A stretch of 32,132 bases of DNA from Bacteroidales bacterium (GTDB lineage Bacteria; Bacteroidota; Bacteroidia; Bacteroidales; WCHB1-69): NCBI GenBank assembly GCA_017613015.1, contig JAGAEQ010000087.1, positions 1 to 32,132 on the forward strand, read 5' to 3'. A model generated the notes under the pieces. The model did not search any database. It saw only the letters and a program-made list of their open reading frames with translations, and was not told where the DNA came from. Within the stretch, counting starts at the first letter, position 1; every line of letters begins with the position of its first letter. Shown here piece after piece: positions 7,812 through 16,434 of the stretch. The position numbers and the translations under genes are program-made.

Positions 7812-9900
7812 TGGGAGCGACAGCGTAATAACGGCGGTGGGCCTCTTCCTGCCTTGCCTCCGAGAAATTACTGACCCGTTTCATGTAGCCGATCACCCGG
7901 GTCAGGTAATCCACGTTCGTGCTTTGGCATTGCGGACAGGCTTTCAGGTAGCGTTTGTCAATGTGGCCGCAGGCGTTGCAAACCGTATTGGGAATATTGA
8001 AAGTAAAATAGTTGCATCCTTCAATGGCAGCGACACGGAGCAGTTGGCGGTATTGCTTTTGGCTAAGGTGCTCCTCCAAGTTCAAATGCAGCGCGGAGCC
8101 GCCCGTCAGGTGCTGCACGTAATGGCGTCCGTGCAGGCGGAACTTGTCCAGCACATTCAGGGAATCGTCCTCCACCACATAGAAATAGCTGTTGTAGCAA
8201 TCCCTTTTCGTCTGGTAGCCGTCCTCCTTGTCCCATTTGGCGTGCTTCACGCCGACATTTTCCGCCGGAATCATTTCGCAGTTGAACAGCAAGTCCTTCT
8301 GTCTGTAGCGTTTGTTGTACTGCTCAATCAGACCGAGGATGTCTTCCACAAATTTCCGGTAGCGTTCGTTGTCGTTGATCGGAATGTCCAAAAACTCCGC
8401 CGCCTCCACCAAACCGTTGATGCCAACGGTCAGATACTGACGGGAAAGCGCGATGTATCCGGCATCAAACAGGGGAAGCATGCCTTTGGAATACAAATAT
8501 TTAAGGTTTTCGTTGTAGGAAATCTGCACTTTATGGACCAAGTCCACCACCTCCTCCAAGAACTGGAGGTAAGGGATGTCCTGTTTGCACGCATATTGTA
8601 TGCAGCGGTTCAGGTTGATGGTCAGCACGCTCTTGGAACCGGTGGAAACGCCGCCCGCCCCCAAGGTGTAGCTGAAGCCGTTGTCCTGAATTTCATTTCT
8701 CAAGCGGCAGCAACTGCTCAAAGAGTCCGCATTGTCACTGACATAGGTGAAGAACGAATGGCCTTCGGCATACATTTCCGCTGTGAAGTCCGCATATTCC
8801 TCGTCCAAAATGTCCCCGTCCTTGGACAACAACGCCATGGTCTCCACCGGGAACGTCAGCACGGTTTTGGTGCGTTCCTGGTTGAACCACCGCATGAAAC
8901 GCTTTTGGAGCCAGTTGAGCGAAGGCCAGTCCGGCTGACTGCCGTCCGGGAAGCGGAAATGCTCGAACAGCGCTTGGAAATAGTATTTGTCGTAGTAGGA
9001 AATGTTCCAGAACACCGACTGAAAATTACGGGCGCCGCAGGGCTGGTTGATGGAATACACCACTTGCTCGAAGCAGTCTGTAACCATTTTGTCCACGGTC
9101 CGCTGGCGCACCGACAAATCCACCACCCGGTCCGGTTCCAGGTAATACTCCCTGCCGTATTCCAGTCCGAGAAAATAATTCAGGTACATCAGGAACTCCG
9201 GCGTGGCACAGGCTCCGCTCAACATGCTGGAAACCATGAATACCATGTTGATAAAGCCGCCGCAGAAGGATTTCAGGTTGGTCGGCCGGGACGCATTGCC
9301 GCCTATGCTTCTCGTTCCGCCAATCAGCCAGGGGTACATGGTGATGCTGGCGCAGTAGTTGGCCATGCTGGTTTCGTCGTTCTTGTAAATAAAATGATGG
9401 CTGAGCAGGTGTATATACTTGTCTGCCATCTCTTTGCCGTACATATCCTTGATGCGGTCCACGAGTATTCTCCGGTTCAGGCGGATAAAGCTTGACTTGG
9501 GCAACTCCCCAATCAGCGTGGCGATGTTTTTCCGCTCCACATTGGCGTTGGCGTCGTACTTGCTGCCGGTTGCGGCGTTCTTCGCATTACAATAATTAAT
9601 AAGGAAGTCCACTTTTTCCTTCACTTCCCTGTCCTCGTAATGCTTCTGCCGGTACAGGATATAGCCTTTGGCCACCTCGTAGTAGCGTTCGGCCATCAGG
9701 GATTTTTCCACCTGGTTCTGAATCTCTTCCACGGATATTCCGTCGTAAATGACCAAACGCCCCAGGATGTTGGTCATCACATCCGGCGAGGGGAACACGG
9801 AGGTCGCCACAAAGGCCTTGGTGACAGCGTTCCGGATTTTGTCCATGGAAAACGGCTCTCTTTTCCCGTTTCGTTTAATGATAAAAATGTCGTCAATCAT
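7798..9900 (-). CDS. nrdD: Anaerobic (class III) ribonucleoside-triphosphate reductase
   Basis: NrdD reduces ribonucleoside triphosphates to deoxyribonucleotides without oxygen, using an oxygen-sensitive glycyl radical. The 700-residue protein starts with an ATP-cone allosteric domain (residues 1-95, IIKRNGKREPFSMDKI). The large barrel domain includes the cysteine segment SLSSCCRLRNE. The C-terminus has a four-cysteine zinc site (VCNACGHIDK and ACPQCQSTN) followed by RVIGYM, where the glycine is the expected radical site. All key elements look intact. The start at 9900 is preceded by an A/T-rich leader and a cobalamin riboswitch about 100 bases upstream. A B12-sensing leader on a reductase that does not use B12 suggests the cell switches between this enzyme and a B12-dependent class II enzyme elsewhere. 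Confidence 0.97.
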   Translation of the reverse strand: MIDDIFIIKRNGKREPFSMDKIRNAVTKAFVATSVFPSPDVMTNILGRLVIYDGISVEEIQNQVEKSLMAERYYEVAKGYILYRQKHYEDREVKEKVDFLINYCNAKNAATGSKYDANANVERKNIATLIGELPKSSFIRLNRRILVDRIKDMYGKEMADKYIHLLSHHFIYKNDETSMANYCASITMYPWLIGGTRSIGGNASRPTNLKSFCGGFINMVFMVSSMLSGACATPEFLMYLNYFLGLEYGREYYLEPDRVVDLSVRQRTVDKMVTDCFEQVVYSINQPCGARNFQSVFWNISYYDKYYFQALFEHFRFPDGSQPDWPSLNWLQKRFMRWFNQERTKTVLTFPVETMALLSKDGDILDEEYADFTAEMYAEGHSFFTYVSDNADSLSSCCRLRNEIQDNGFSYTLGAGGVSTGSKSVLTINLNRCIQYACKQDIPYLQFLEEVVDLVHKVQISYNENLKYLYSKGMLPLFDAGYIALSRQYLTVGINGLVEAAEFLDIPINDNERYRKFVEDILGLIEQYNKRYRQKDLLFNCEMIPAENVGVKHAKWDKEDGYQTKRDCYNSYFYVVEDDSLNVLDKFRLHGRHYVQHLTGGSALHLNLEEHLSQKQYRQLLRVAAIEGCNYFTFNIPNTVCNACGHIDKRYLKACPQCQSTNVDYLTRVIGYMKRVSNFSEARQEEAHRRYYAVAPNEIL

Positions 9901-9994
9901 ACATCATAACGATTTAGTTTTTAAAAAAATAACTTACGGGAACAGAAACCTATGGTACTATTCAGCGCTTTTATCCCGAAAGCTTTGAAACATC

Positions 9995-10152
9995 CGAGGT
10001 CAGGCAGGTCTTCTGGCTTGTCCCGACTTCCGCCGTCTTCCCGGCAAAAAGCCAGTGACGCATTGGCGGAAATCCGTTCCGGGACTTACAGCTACGGGAA
10101 TAGCTCCTGATTTTCACAGGATTCCCTATTAATCCGCAGGAACCTGACTTCT
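9995..10152 (-). ncRNA. Cobalamin (B12) riboswitch upstream of nrdDG
   Basis: Read on the minus strand, this segment has the ordered conserved blocks of the cobalamin riboswitch. They are TTCCCGTAGCTGTAAG (complement of about 10084-10099), a B12-box-like GCGTCACTGGC (about 10050-10060), CCGGGAAG, and AGCCAGAAGACCTGCC (about 10003-10018). The closing stem pairs CAGGT (10142-10146) with ACCTG (10005-10009). The B12 box has one change from the usual GCCACTG. About 95 bases separate it from the nrdD start. I see no strong intrinsic terminator in that gap, so control of translation initiation is more likely than attenuation. This last point is inference. Confidence 0.92.
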
Positions 10153-10156
10153 GATA

Positions 10157-10164
10157 CAAAAGTA
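10157..10164 (-). promoter_or_regulatory. -7 promoter element for nrdDG leader
   Basis: Minus-strand TACTTTTG is an exact TAnnTTTG match placed just before the 5' edge of the cobalamin riboswitch. Transcription would start near 10150 and the aptamer would begin almost at once, giving a leader of about 250 bases ahead of nrdD. Confidence 0.55.
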
Positions 10165-10397
10165 GAAAAAACAGGAAAAGACCTTTCGTCCAAAGCCAAT
10201 ATATTTTTCAACAATCGGAACAGTAGGGAAATCAAGCTTTCGCAAGGGAAATTCCTCCCACTTGTTCATAACTTGAACGGATTTCTAATGAAAAAGGAGA
10301 AAGCTTTCGGAAAACCTTCTGAGGAAAGTTTTTGGGACAGGCCGTAAAAAATTCATGCAAAAATAAAAAAAAGGGATTTACATATTATAATATTGAT
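10165..10397. other. Intergenic stretch with no recognised feature
   Basis: This AT-rich spacer lies between the divergent nrdD leader and the leucine-rich-repeat gene. I see no credible coding sequence, repeat or RNA. A short GAAAGCTTTC palindrome occurs near 10300 but has no evident partner or context. The gap from 9901 to 10473 is otherwise explained by the riboswitch and the two divergent promoters. Confidence 0.5.
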
Positions 10398-10405
10398 TAC
10401 CTTTG
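10398..10405 (+). promoter_or_regulatory. -7 promoter element for the LRR protein gene
   Basis: TACCTTTG matches TAnnTTTG exactly, 69 bases before the chosen ATG. A TTTA at 10377-10380 could act as a weak -33 element. The placement argues against the longer in-frame start at 10393, which would overlap the promoter. Confidence 0.55.
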
Positions 10406-10473
10406 TAATTTTGTTATTTTTATCCAAAAAATTGCTTTTGAAATTTTTAAAATTTAAATCTAATAAAAAGAAA

Positions 10474-12408
10474 ATGAAGAAGTTATTATTCTTTGCCGTT
10501 TTCATGGCGGCGACTTTCGCAGGGCTTGAGGCAAAAGCCCAGAATCCGGTTTTCAGCTACGCCCATCAGGGGACGAAGCTGTATTACATCATCGACAGCA
10601 ACGGCAATGCCGTTGTAGTGCCTCCATTACACCCGAACATCGACACTGTCCATGACGAGACATGGACCGGCTATGCCAAACCGCAGGGTGCCATGGTGAT
10701 TCCCGATTCAGTGCCCTTTGGCGGCAGCAACCATGCTGTGACTACAGTGGGCTATTGTGCGTTCTTCAAATGTGATTCCATCACTTCTGTCACGCTGCCC
10801 TCCACCCTCCGTGTCATCGGAAAGCACGGCTTTCTCCAATGCTACAGGTTGGGTGCTGTTTCCATACCCGAAGGTGTCACGTCCATCGGCTTCGGTTCTT
10901 TTGACAAGTGCACCTCCATGGTGTCAGTGAAACTGCCTTCGAGCCTGACCAGCATCGGCCATTATGCGTTTTACAAGAACAGAAGCCTTGCCTCCATTGT
11001 CATTCCCGCCGGTGTTCGCAAACTCGGTGAATGGGCTTTCGCAGAGTGTCAAACCCTGCAATCGGCGACTCTTTCTGAGGGTCTCACTTCCATCGGATCC
11101 TGCTCGTTCAGGTTGTGTGGAAATCTGAAAACCATCAACTTCCCCTCAACGCTTACTTCCATCGGTGCATTTGCTTTCCAATATGACAGCTCGCTTGTCT
11201 CCGATGTTATCCTGCCCGAAGGCTTCACTAAAATGGACCAAATCGCTTTCGGTGACTGCCACAGTCTGCAGAAAGTCAGCCTGCCCGGAACCTTGGATAC
11301 GATTCCTGAATGGGCTTTTACCGTATGCCGTTCCCTTCAGACGGTCACCCTTGGCGAGGGCATGAAATACATTAGCAGCCACGCTTTCAAAACGTGTCCG
11401 AATTTGCGCAACGTCAATTTCCCTTCCACGCTGAAAGGAATAGGGTTCGCAAGTTTCTCCTATAGCGGCATCACCTCGGCAGTCCTCAATGAAGGGCTTG
11501 AATCGTTGGGAGCAGGTGCCTTTATGTTTTGTCCCGACCTTACAAAAGCGGTAGTCCCTTCCAGCGTGAAAATCTTGGAAGAAGGGGTTTTTTATACGTG
11601 CAAAAGCCTGGACACCGTGGTGCTGAATGAAGGCCTCCGGGTTATCGGTCAAGCCTGTTTGTATGCTTGTCCCAAACTGAGCCAAATCAATTTGCCAAGC
11701 ACCCTTGACAGCATAGGCGAGCATGCTTTCCAATATGACAAATCCCTTGACACCCTCATCTTCCCTGACAATTTGCGTCACATTGGAGCTGTCAGCATGG
11801 ACGAATGCGAGAACCTCCGTTACTGCCACCTGCCCGAGCAATTGGATACTGTAACCGGATGGCTTCTCTATGGCACCGCTATTGAGAGCATCGTTGTGCC
11901 GCCGCACGTCGCCGTCATTGACAAGCAGGCGTTCGCAGGCTGCAAAAAGCTGCGCAAAGTGGAAATGCCTGCCTCCGTCCTTTACCTTGGCGACAGCCTC
12001 TTCATTGACGGCACCCATGTGGACTCCCTCATCCTCGGCTGCGCCACACCTCCTGCACTCGGCAACGGAGTCTTCCCTTCTTATGATGCCACTTTGATTG
12101 TTCCCTGCGGTGCGGCAGAGGCCTACCGCCAGGATCCGATTTGGAGAAACTTTGAAAAAATCGTCGAAGACTGCACCGGCATTGACGAACCCAAAGAGGA
12201 GGAATTCCGCGTCTATTCCCGTGACGGCCGTATCGTGTTTGACGGCGCCGAGGGACAGACAGTCCAGGTGTTTGATGTGCTCGGCCGACAGATTGTCAAA
12301 TGCGAGATACTGAAGTCCACCAGCTTCGAGATTCCAGCTTCCAAATTCGCCACTGGAGCTTATGTGGTCAGAATAGGAAAAGAGAACCGGAAAGTCATTG
12401 TCAGGTAG
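10474..12408 (+). CDS. BspA-like leucine-rich-repeat surface protein with T9SS tail
   Basis: The 644-residue protein has a signal peptide (residues 1-23, ending AKAQ). From about residue 70 to 550 it carries around 20 leucine-rich repeats of the BspA/LRR_5 type, each near 23 residues with patterns such as L-P-S-T-L-x-x-I-G-x-x-A-F-x-x-C. The last 70 residues (VYSRDGRIVFDG ... GAYVVRIGKENRKVIVR) form a T9SS type A sorting domain, so the protein should cross the outer membrane and end up at the cell surface or released. BspA-type proteins in oral and gut Bacteroidales bind host matrix proteins or other bacteria; that role here is only inference. The ATG at 10474 is chosen because it opens the signal peptide. 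The gene stands alone between a promoter and a terminator. Confidence 0.9.
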   Translation: MKKLLFFAVFMAATFAGLEAKAQNPVFSYAHQGTKLYYIIDSNGNAVVVPPLHPNIDTVHDETWTGYAKPQGAMVIPDSVPFGGSNHAVTTVGYCAFFKCDSITSVTLPSTLRVIGKHGFLQCYRLGAVSIPEGVTSIGFGSFDKCTSMVSVKLPSSLTSIGHYAFYKNRSLASIVIPAGVRKLGEWAFAECQTLQSATLSEGLTSIGSCSFRLCGNLKTINFPSTLTSIGAFAFQYDSSLVSDVILPEGFTKMDQIAFGDCHSLQKVSLPGTLDTIPEWAFTVCRSLQTVTLGEGMKYISSHAFKTCPNLRNVNFPSTLKGIGFASFSYSGITSAVLNEGLESLGAGAFMFCPDLTKAVVPSSVKILEEGVFYTCKSLDTVVLNEGLRVIGQACLYACPKLSQINLPSTLDSIGEHAFQYDKSLDTLIFPDNLRHIGAVSMDECENLRYCHLPEQLDTVTGWLLYGTAIESIVVPPHVAVIDKQAFAGCKKLRKVEMPASVLYLGDSLFIDGTHVDSLILGCATPPALGNGVFPSYDATLIVPCGAAEAYRQDPIWRNFEKIVEDCTGIDEPKEEEFRVYSRDGRIVFDGAEGQTVQVFDVLGRQIVKCEILKSTSFEIPASKFATGAYVVRIGKENRKVIVR

Positions 12409-12429
12409 AGGCACGGTTTCGCATACCAC

Positions 12430-12466
12430 AAAAAAAGGTGTCATCTTCAGATGACACCTTTTTTTT
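12430..12466. terminator. Bidirectional intrinsic terminator
   Basis: GGTGTCATC (12437-12445) pairs with GATGACACC (12450-12458) around a four-base loop. An A run lies on the left and a T run on the right, so the hairpin has a U tract in either direction. It sits between the convergent LRR gene and DUF1015 gene and can serve both. Confidence 0.9.
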
Positions 12467-12481
12467 AATGTGTTTGGCTTA

Positions 12482-13747
12482 CTACCAAAGCTCGTGAATC
12501 ACAAGGCCGGAGCGCAGCTTGGGCTCAAACCAGGTGGTCTTAGGAGGCATGATGTTGCCGGTGTCGGCAATGTCGATAATCTGTTTCATGGAAACGGGAT
12601 ACAGCGCGAAAGCGACTTTCATCTCTCCGTTGTCCACGCGGCGTTTTAATTCACCGAGTCCGCGGATACCGCCAACAAAATCAATGCGTTTGTCGGTGCG
12701 GAGGTCCTTGATGCCAAGCACCTTGTCCAGCACGAGGTTGCTGAGGATGGTGACATCCAGCACACCGATGGGGTCGTTGTCATCGAAGGTGCCGGCCTTG
12801 GCGGTCATCTTGTACCAGTGGCCGTCAAGGTACATGCTGAATTCGTGCAGCTTGGCGGGCTTGTAAATCTCGGTGCCCATGTCCTGCACCTCGTAGCTTT
12901 CGCTCACGGCGGCGATGAACTGCTCCTTGCTGAGACCGTTGAGGTCTTTCACCACGCGGTTGTAGTCAATGATATTCAGCTGGTTGTCAGGGAAAATGAC
13001 GGTCATGAAGTAGTTGTACTCCTCCTTGCCGGTGTGGTGCGGGTTGTGCTCCTTCTTTTCCTGGCCGACGAGGGCGGCGGCGGCGCTGCGGTGGTGTCCG
13101 TCCGCAATGTACATGGCGGGCACTTTCTTGTCGAACAGTTCCACCAGCTCGGCAATCATTTTCGCGTCGTCAATCACCCAGAAACGGTGGCCGAAGCCGT
13201 CTTCCTTGGCGATGAAGTCATAGATGGGCTTCTTGGCGGTGACGGAGGCCACAATCTCGTCGATGCGGGCCACGGCGGGATAGGCGAAGAACACCGGTTC
13301 CACGTTGGCGTTGGTGATGCGCACGTGTTTCATGCGGTCTTCCTCTTTGTCCTTGCGCGTCAGCTCGTGTTTCTTGATGACTTTGTTCACATAGTCCTCG
13401 CTGTAGGCGCAGGCCACGATACCGTACTGCCATTTGGCGTCGGCGGCTTTGGGGTTCATGCTCTGGGCGTAGATGTAGAGTTTCTCCTCCTTGTCCTGAA
13501 CCAGCCAACCGTAATCTTTGAAGGCGTTGTAGTTTTTCACCACTTGCAGGTACACTTCGGGCGAATGCTCGTCGGTGCCGACGGGAAGGTCAATTTCAGC
13601 CTTTGTGACGTGCAGCAGGCTGTAAGGGTTGCCTTCGCACTCTTTGCGGGCTTCTTCACTGTTGAGGACGTCGTAGGGGCGCGAAGCCAGTTTGTCCACT
13701 ATGTCCACCGGGGGGCGGAATCCTTTGAATGGTTTTATTACGGACAT
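12482..13747 (-). CDS. DUF1015 family protein
   Basis: This 421-residue cytosolic protein matches the DUF1015 family along its length. It starts with an IKPFKGFRPP segment, has the SRPYDVLN motif near residue 22, the hallmark YIADGHHRSAAA in the middle, and ends near PPKTTWFEPKLRSGLVIHEL. No biochemical role is firmly established. In many Bacteroidales the gene sits beside serA and serC of serine synthesis, a link not present here. It lies 32 bases after dnaN on the same strand, so they may be co-transcribed. It ends just before the bidirectional terminator. Confidence 0.88.
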   Translation of the reverse strand: MSVIKPFKGFRPPVDIVDKLASRPYDVLNSEEARKECEGNPYSLLHVTKAEIDLPVGTDEHSPEVYLQVVKNYNAFKDYGWLVQDKEEKLYIYAQSMNPKAADAKWQYGIVACAYSEDYVNKVIKKHELTRKDKEEDRMKHVRITNANVEPVFFAYPAVARIDEIVASVTAKKPIYDFIAKEDGFGHRFWVIDDAKMIAELVELFDKKVPAMYIADGHHRSAAAALVGQEKKEHNPHHTGKEEYNYFMTVIFPDNQLNIIDYNRVVKDLNGLSKEQFIAAVSESYEVQDMGTEIYKPAKLHEFSMYLDGHWYKMTAKAGTFDDNDPIGVLDVTILSNLVLDKVLGIKDLRTDKRIDFVGGIRGLGELKRRVDNGEMKVAFALYPVSMKQIIDIADTGNIMPPKTTWFEPKLRSGLVIHELW

Positions 13748-13779
13748 GACAATAAATTAAATATGTTTGGAAATAATGG

Positions 13780-14916
13780 TTAATTATCTGTGTTTAGCAT
13801 CACCGGCATGGCCAGCATCAGAATGTCCTCTGAGGCTTCCTCGGGATTTTCACACACCGGGAACAGCAGACCCGGCCCGGTGGCGTGTGAAAGGCTGAAC
13901 AGCACTTCCGGCGTGTCCAAATTGCTCAGGAACTCCTGCAAGAACTTGGAGCTGAAACCGATGTTCATATCTTCGCCTTCGTACTGGCAGGGCATGGACA
14001 CCACCGCCTTGCTGGCCAGCGCATGGTCTTCGGCGGAAAGGGTCAGTTCCTTCTCCGTGATGGACAGCCGGACCTGGTGCGTCGCCTGGTTGGAATACAT
14101 GGCGATGTTCCGCAGCTTTTGCAGCATGGTCAGCCGGTCCACCCGCATGCTGTTGGTGTTGTTTTTCGGAATCACAGAGGCGTAATTCGGGTAGCGGCCC
14201 TCTATCAGTTTGGACACCATGGTCAGCGACTGCATGGTGAAAGCGACCTGGGAGGCGTTGAAATCGATGCGCACGTCGCCTTCCATGCTTTGCAGCACGT
14301 TTTTCAACTGCAAAAGCGGTTTTTTTGGAAGAATCATGGACTCGGTCAGGCCGGTGTCGCTGCACTTGTTCTCGTACTTCACCATGCGGTGGCCGTCGGT
14401 CGCCACAAAAATGACGCGCTCCGGCTCAATCTGGCAGAAAATGCCACCCATCACGGGACGCACATCCGTGGTGCCCGTGGCGAAATTCGTCTTGCCAATG
14501 GCGTTGCACAAATGCTGCACCGGCATGCTGAAGGTTTTGGCGTCATTCATTTCCGGAACTTTGGGGAACTGCTCCGCGCTGAAACCGACCAAGCTGTAGC
14601 GGGCGTTGTCCGCCACAATCTCCACATTGCCCTCGTCGGAAATGGTGAACACGACCGGGACATCCGGCAAGGTTTTCAAGGTTTCCACCACCAGTTTGGC
14701 CGGAATGGCCAGGCTGCCGGAACCTTCCGCCTGGGACAGGGCCACCCGCGCGGTCATGGTGGTCTCCAAATCCGTGGCGGTCAGCAGCAGATCCATCCCC
14801 TCCATGGTGAAAAGGATGTTCTCCACAATAGGCACGCTCTTGTTCGTAACGATGATACCACTGATATTTTGCAGGTTTTTAAACAGCAATTGGCTGGATA
14901 CGATAAATTTCATCAT
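13780..14916 (-). CDS. dnaN: DNA polymerase III beta subunit (sliding clamp)
   Basis: DnaN forms the ring that tethers DNA polymerase III and other repair enzymes to DNA. The 378-residue protein opens with MKFIVSSQLLFKNLQNISGI and shows the three repeated clamp domains of about 120 residues each. Landmarks include PIVENILF, LLLTATDLETTM, the MGGIF/VFVATDGHRMVKY segment of domain 2, and a C-terminus ending ILMLAMPVML, near the usual MPMRL. There are two adjacent ATG codons (14916 and 14913) and either could be used. A good -7 element lies 26 bases upstream. No dnaA, recF or gyrB is next to it, so this is not the common origin-linked arrangement. Confidence 0.97.
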   Translation of the reverse strand: MMKFIVSSQLLFKNLQNISGIIVTNKSVPIVENILFTMEGMDLLLTATDLETTMTARVALSQAEGSGSLAIPAKLVVETLKTLPDVPVVFTISDEGNVEIVADNARYSLVGFSAEQFPKVPEMNDAKTFSMPVQHLCNAIGKTNFATGTTDVRPVMGGIFCQIEPERVIFVATDGHRMVKYENKCSDTGLTESMILPKKPLLQLKNVLQSMEGDVRIDFNASQVAFTMQSLTMVSKLIEGRYPNYASVIPKNNTNSMRVDRLTMLQKLRNIAMYSNQATHQVRLSITEKELTLSAEDHALASKAVVSMPCQYEGEDMNIGFSSKFLQEFLSNLDTPEVLFSLSHATGPGLLFPVCENPEEASEDILMLAMPVMLNTDN

Positions 14917-14941
14917 GACTTTTCTCTCTTTTTTTGTTTTG

Positions 14942-14949
14942 CAAAAATA
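14942..14949 (-). promoter_or_regulatory. Promoter of dnaN
   Basis: Minus-strand TATTTTTG is an exact TAnnTTTG element, with a TTTG 17 bases upstream as a candidate -33 element. It lies 26 bases before the dnaN start. Confidence 0.6.
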
Positions 14950-15003
14950 ACAAATACTTGCTTACGCAAAGGCTGTTTTCCGGAACTTTTTTCTCCACCG
15001 CCC

Positions 15004-16434
15004 TTATTTCCCTTTATGGGCGATTACTGCCAATACGGTATAGCATAGTATTTTCACGTCCATCAGCAGGGACATGTTCTCCAAATAGACCATGTCGTAG
15101 CGGAGGCGCTCTATCATTTCGTCCACGTTTTCGGCATAGCCGTAGGTCACCTGCCCCCAGGAGGTCAGGCCGGGCTTGATCAGCTGCAACAGGCGGTAAT
15201 GGGGCGCTTTTTTCACAATTTGGTCTATATAGTACTGGCGTTCAGGGCGCGGGCCCACCAAGGACATGTCGCCTTTCAGGACGTTGAAGAACTGGGGAAT
15301 CTCATCCAAATGGGTTTTGCGGATAAACACCCCGAAATGCGTGATGCGGCTGTCGTGTTGGCTGGAAAGCTGCGGTCCCGCCTCCTCCGCATCCACGTAC
15401 ATGGAACGGAACTTGATGATATTAAATGGTTTGCCGCGGAAGCCCACCCGCTCCTGACGGAAAAGCACCGGCCCCGGGGAGGAGCATTTCACCCCAAAGG
15501 CCAGGAAAATATACAAGGGCACACACAGCAGCATGCACAGCAGGGAGCCTATCACGTCGAAAATCCGTTTGCAGATTTTTTGCCCTATCGGCATGAAATC
15601 CAGCTGCATCTCAATCAGCGGCTCGTGGTACACGGCGGTGCTGTTCACCAAGCCTATCAGGTAGTCCGTGGTGTGCGGGAAAATCTTTATCAGTAGGTTA
15701 GAGGCTTCCAGGTTGGGGAATATCTTCCCCAGAATCAGGCGGGTGTCGTCCCCGACAGCCACCACCATTTCCTCCACCTTGTGCTTGCGAATCAGTTCCG
15801 GAATGTCCTCATACGTCCCCATGCAGGGCAGCAGCGCGGAAATTTCGGTGGTGTTCTCCCCGTTGGCTGTCACAAAGCCCAGCAGTTTGGTGCCGGAGTG
15901 CTGCCGCTGGTTTTGCAGGGCGTGGTAATAGCGCAGGGCCTCCTGACCGCCTCCCACCAGAATGGTCGGGAACTCCAGTTCCCCCCGGTGAATCTGTCGG
16001 TTGGTGATGGAAATGATAATCAGACGGAAAAGGTAGGTAAGCCCGAATTGCAGGAAAAACAGCAGGAGGAAAAAGCGGATGTAGTCCTGGGGCCGCCGGA
16101 TGTAGTCGTCCAGCATGATGACAAAAAAGAGGATCAGCACCCCGATCAGCACCTGGCGGATGGTGGAAACCAGCTCTTTCAGACGGGATTTGCGGTAAAT
16201 TTTCCGGTAAGAGCCGCACAGCGCATAAAAAAGCAGCCAGAAACAGGGGATGAGGGTGATGTCCACATAAAATTTCCAGTCATGGACGGTTTGTTCGAAC
16301 ACCTGACGCCATCCCGAAGCGCCGAAGAACTCGTATTTTCTTCCTGCAAAAAAAACGGCTGTGGCCAAAATGGCGGCCAAAGCATCGCAGGCGACGTGGC
16401 GGAAGGTTTGCTTTTTCTTGTTGATTACAGCCAT
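15004..16434 (-). CDS. Polyprenyl-phosphate sugar-1-phosphate transferase (WbaP/CpsE type)
   Basis: This inner-membrane enzyme moves a sugar-1-phosphate from a UDP-sugar to undecaprenyl phosphate, the first step of exopolysaccharide, O-antigen or capsule repeat synthesis. The 476-residue protein has four to five N-terminal membrane segments (to about residue 145) and a Rossmann-like middle domain (PTILVGGGQEALRYY). A re-entrant helix follows (IFDVIGSLLCMLLCVPLYI), then the catalytic bacterial sugar-transferase domain with GPVLFRQERVG, IIKFRSM, HLDEIPQFFNVLKGDMSLVG and PRPE. The donor sugar is often glucose in this class but is not readable here. Its ATG overlaps the stop of the upstream lipoprotein gene (TAATG), so the two are translationally coupled. 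No glycosyltransferase cluster follows. Confidence 0.92.
   Translation of the reverse strand: MAVINKKKQTFRHVACDALAAILATAVFFAGRKYEFFGASGWRQVFEQTVHDWKFYVDITLIPCFWLLFYALCGSYRKIYRKSRLKELVSTIRQVLIGVLILFFVIMLDDYIRRPQDYIRFFLLLFFLQFGLTYLFRLIIISITNRQIHRGELEFPTILVGGGQEALRYYHALQNQRQHSGTKLLGFVTANGENTTEISALLPCMGTYEDIPELIRKHKVEEMVVAVGDDTRLILGKIFPNLEASNLLIKIFPHTTDYLIGLVNSTAVYHEPLIEMQLDFMPIGQKICKRIFDVIGSLLCMLLCVPLYIFLAFGVKCSSPGPVLFRQERVGFRGKPFNIIKFRSMYVDAEEAGPQLSSQHDSRITHFGVFIRKTHLDEIPQFFNVLKGDMSLVGPRPERQYYIDQIVKKAPHYRLLQLIKPGLTSWGQVTYGYAENVDEMIERLRYDMVYLENMSLLMDVKILCYTVLAVIAHKGK

Noticed and set aside
7837..9495. Open frame of 552 codons on the plus strand
   Set aside because: It is a mirror of the nrdD codons. 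nrdD has all expected domains, and the antisense translation is low-complexity, rich in Val, His and Gln.
9971..10159. Small open frame of 62 codons on the minus strand
   Set aside because: It coincides with the cobalamin riboswitch; RNA conservation explains the sequence better.
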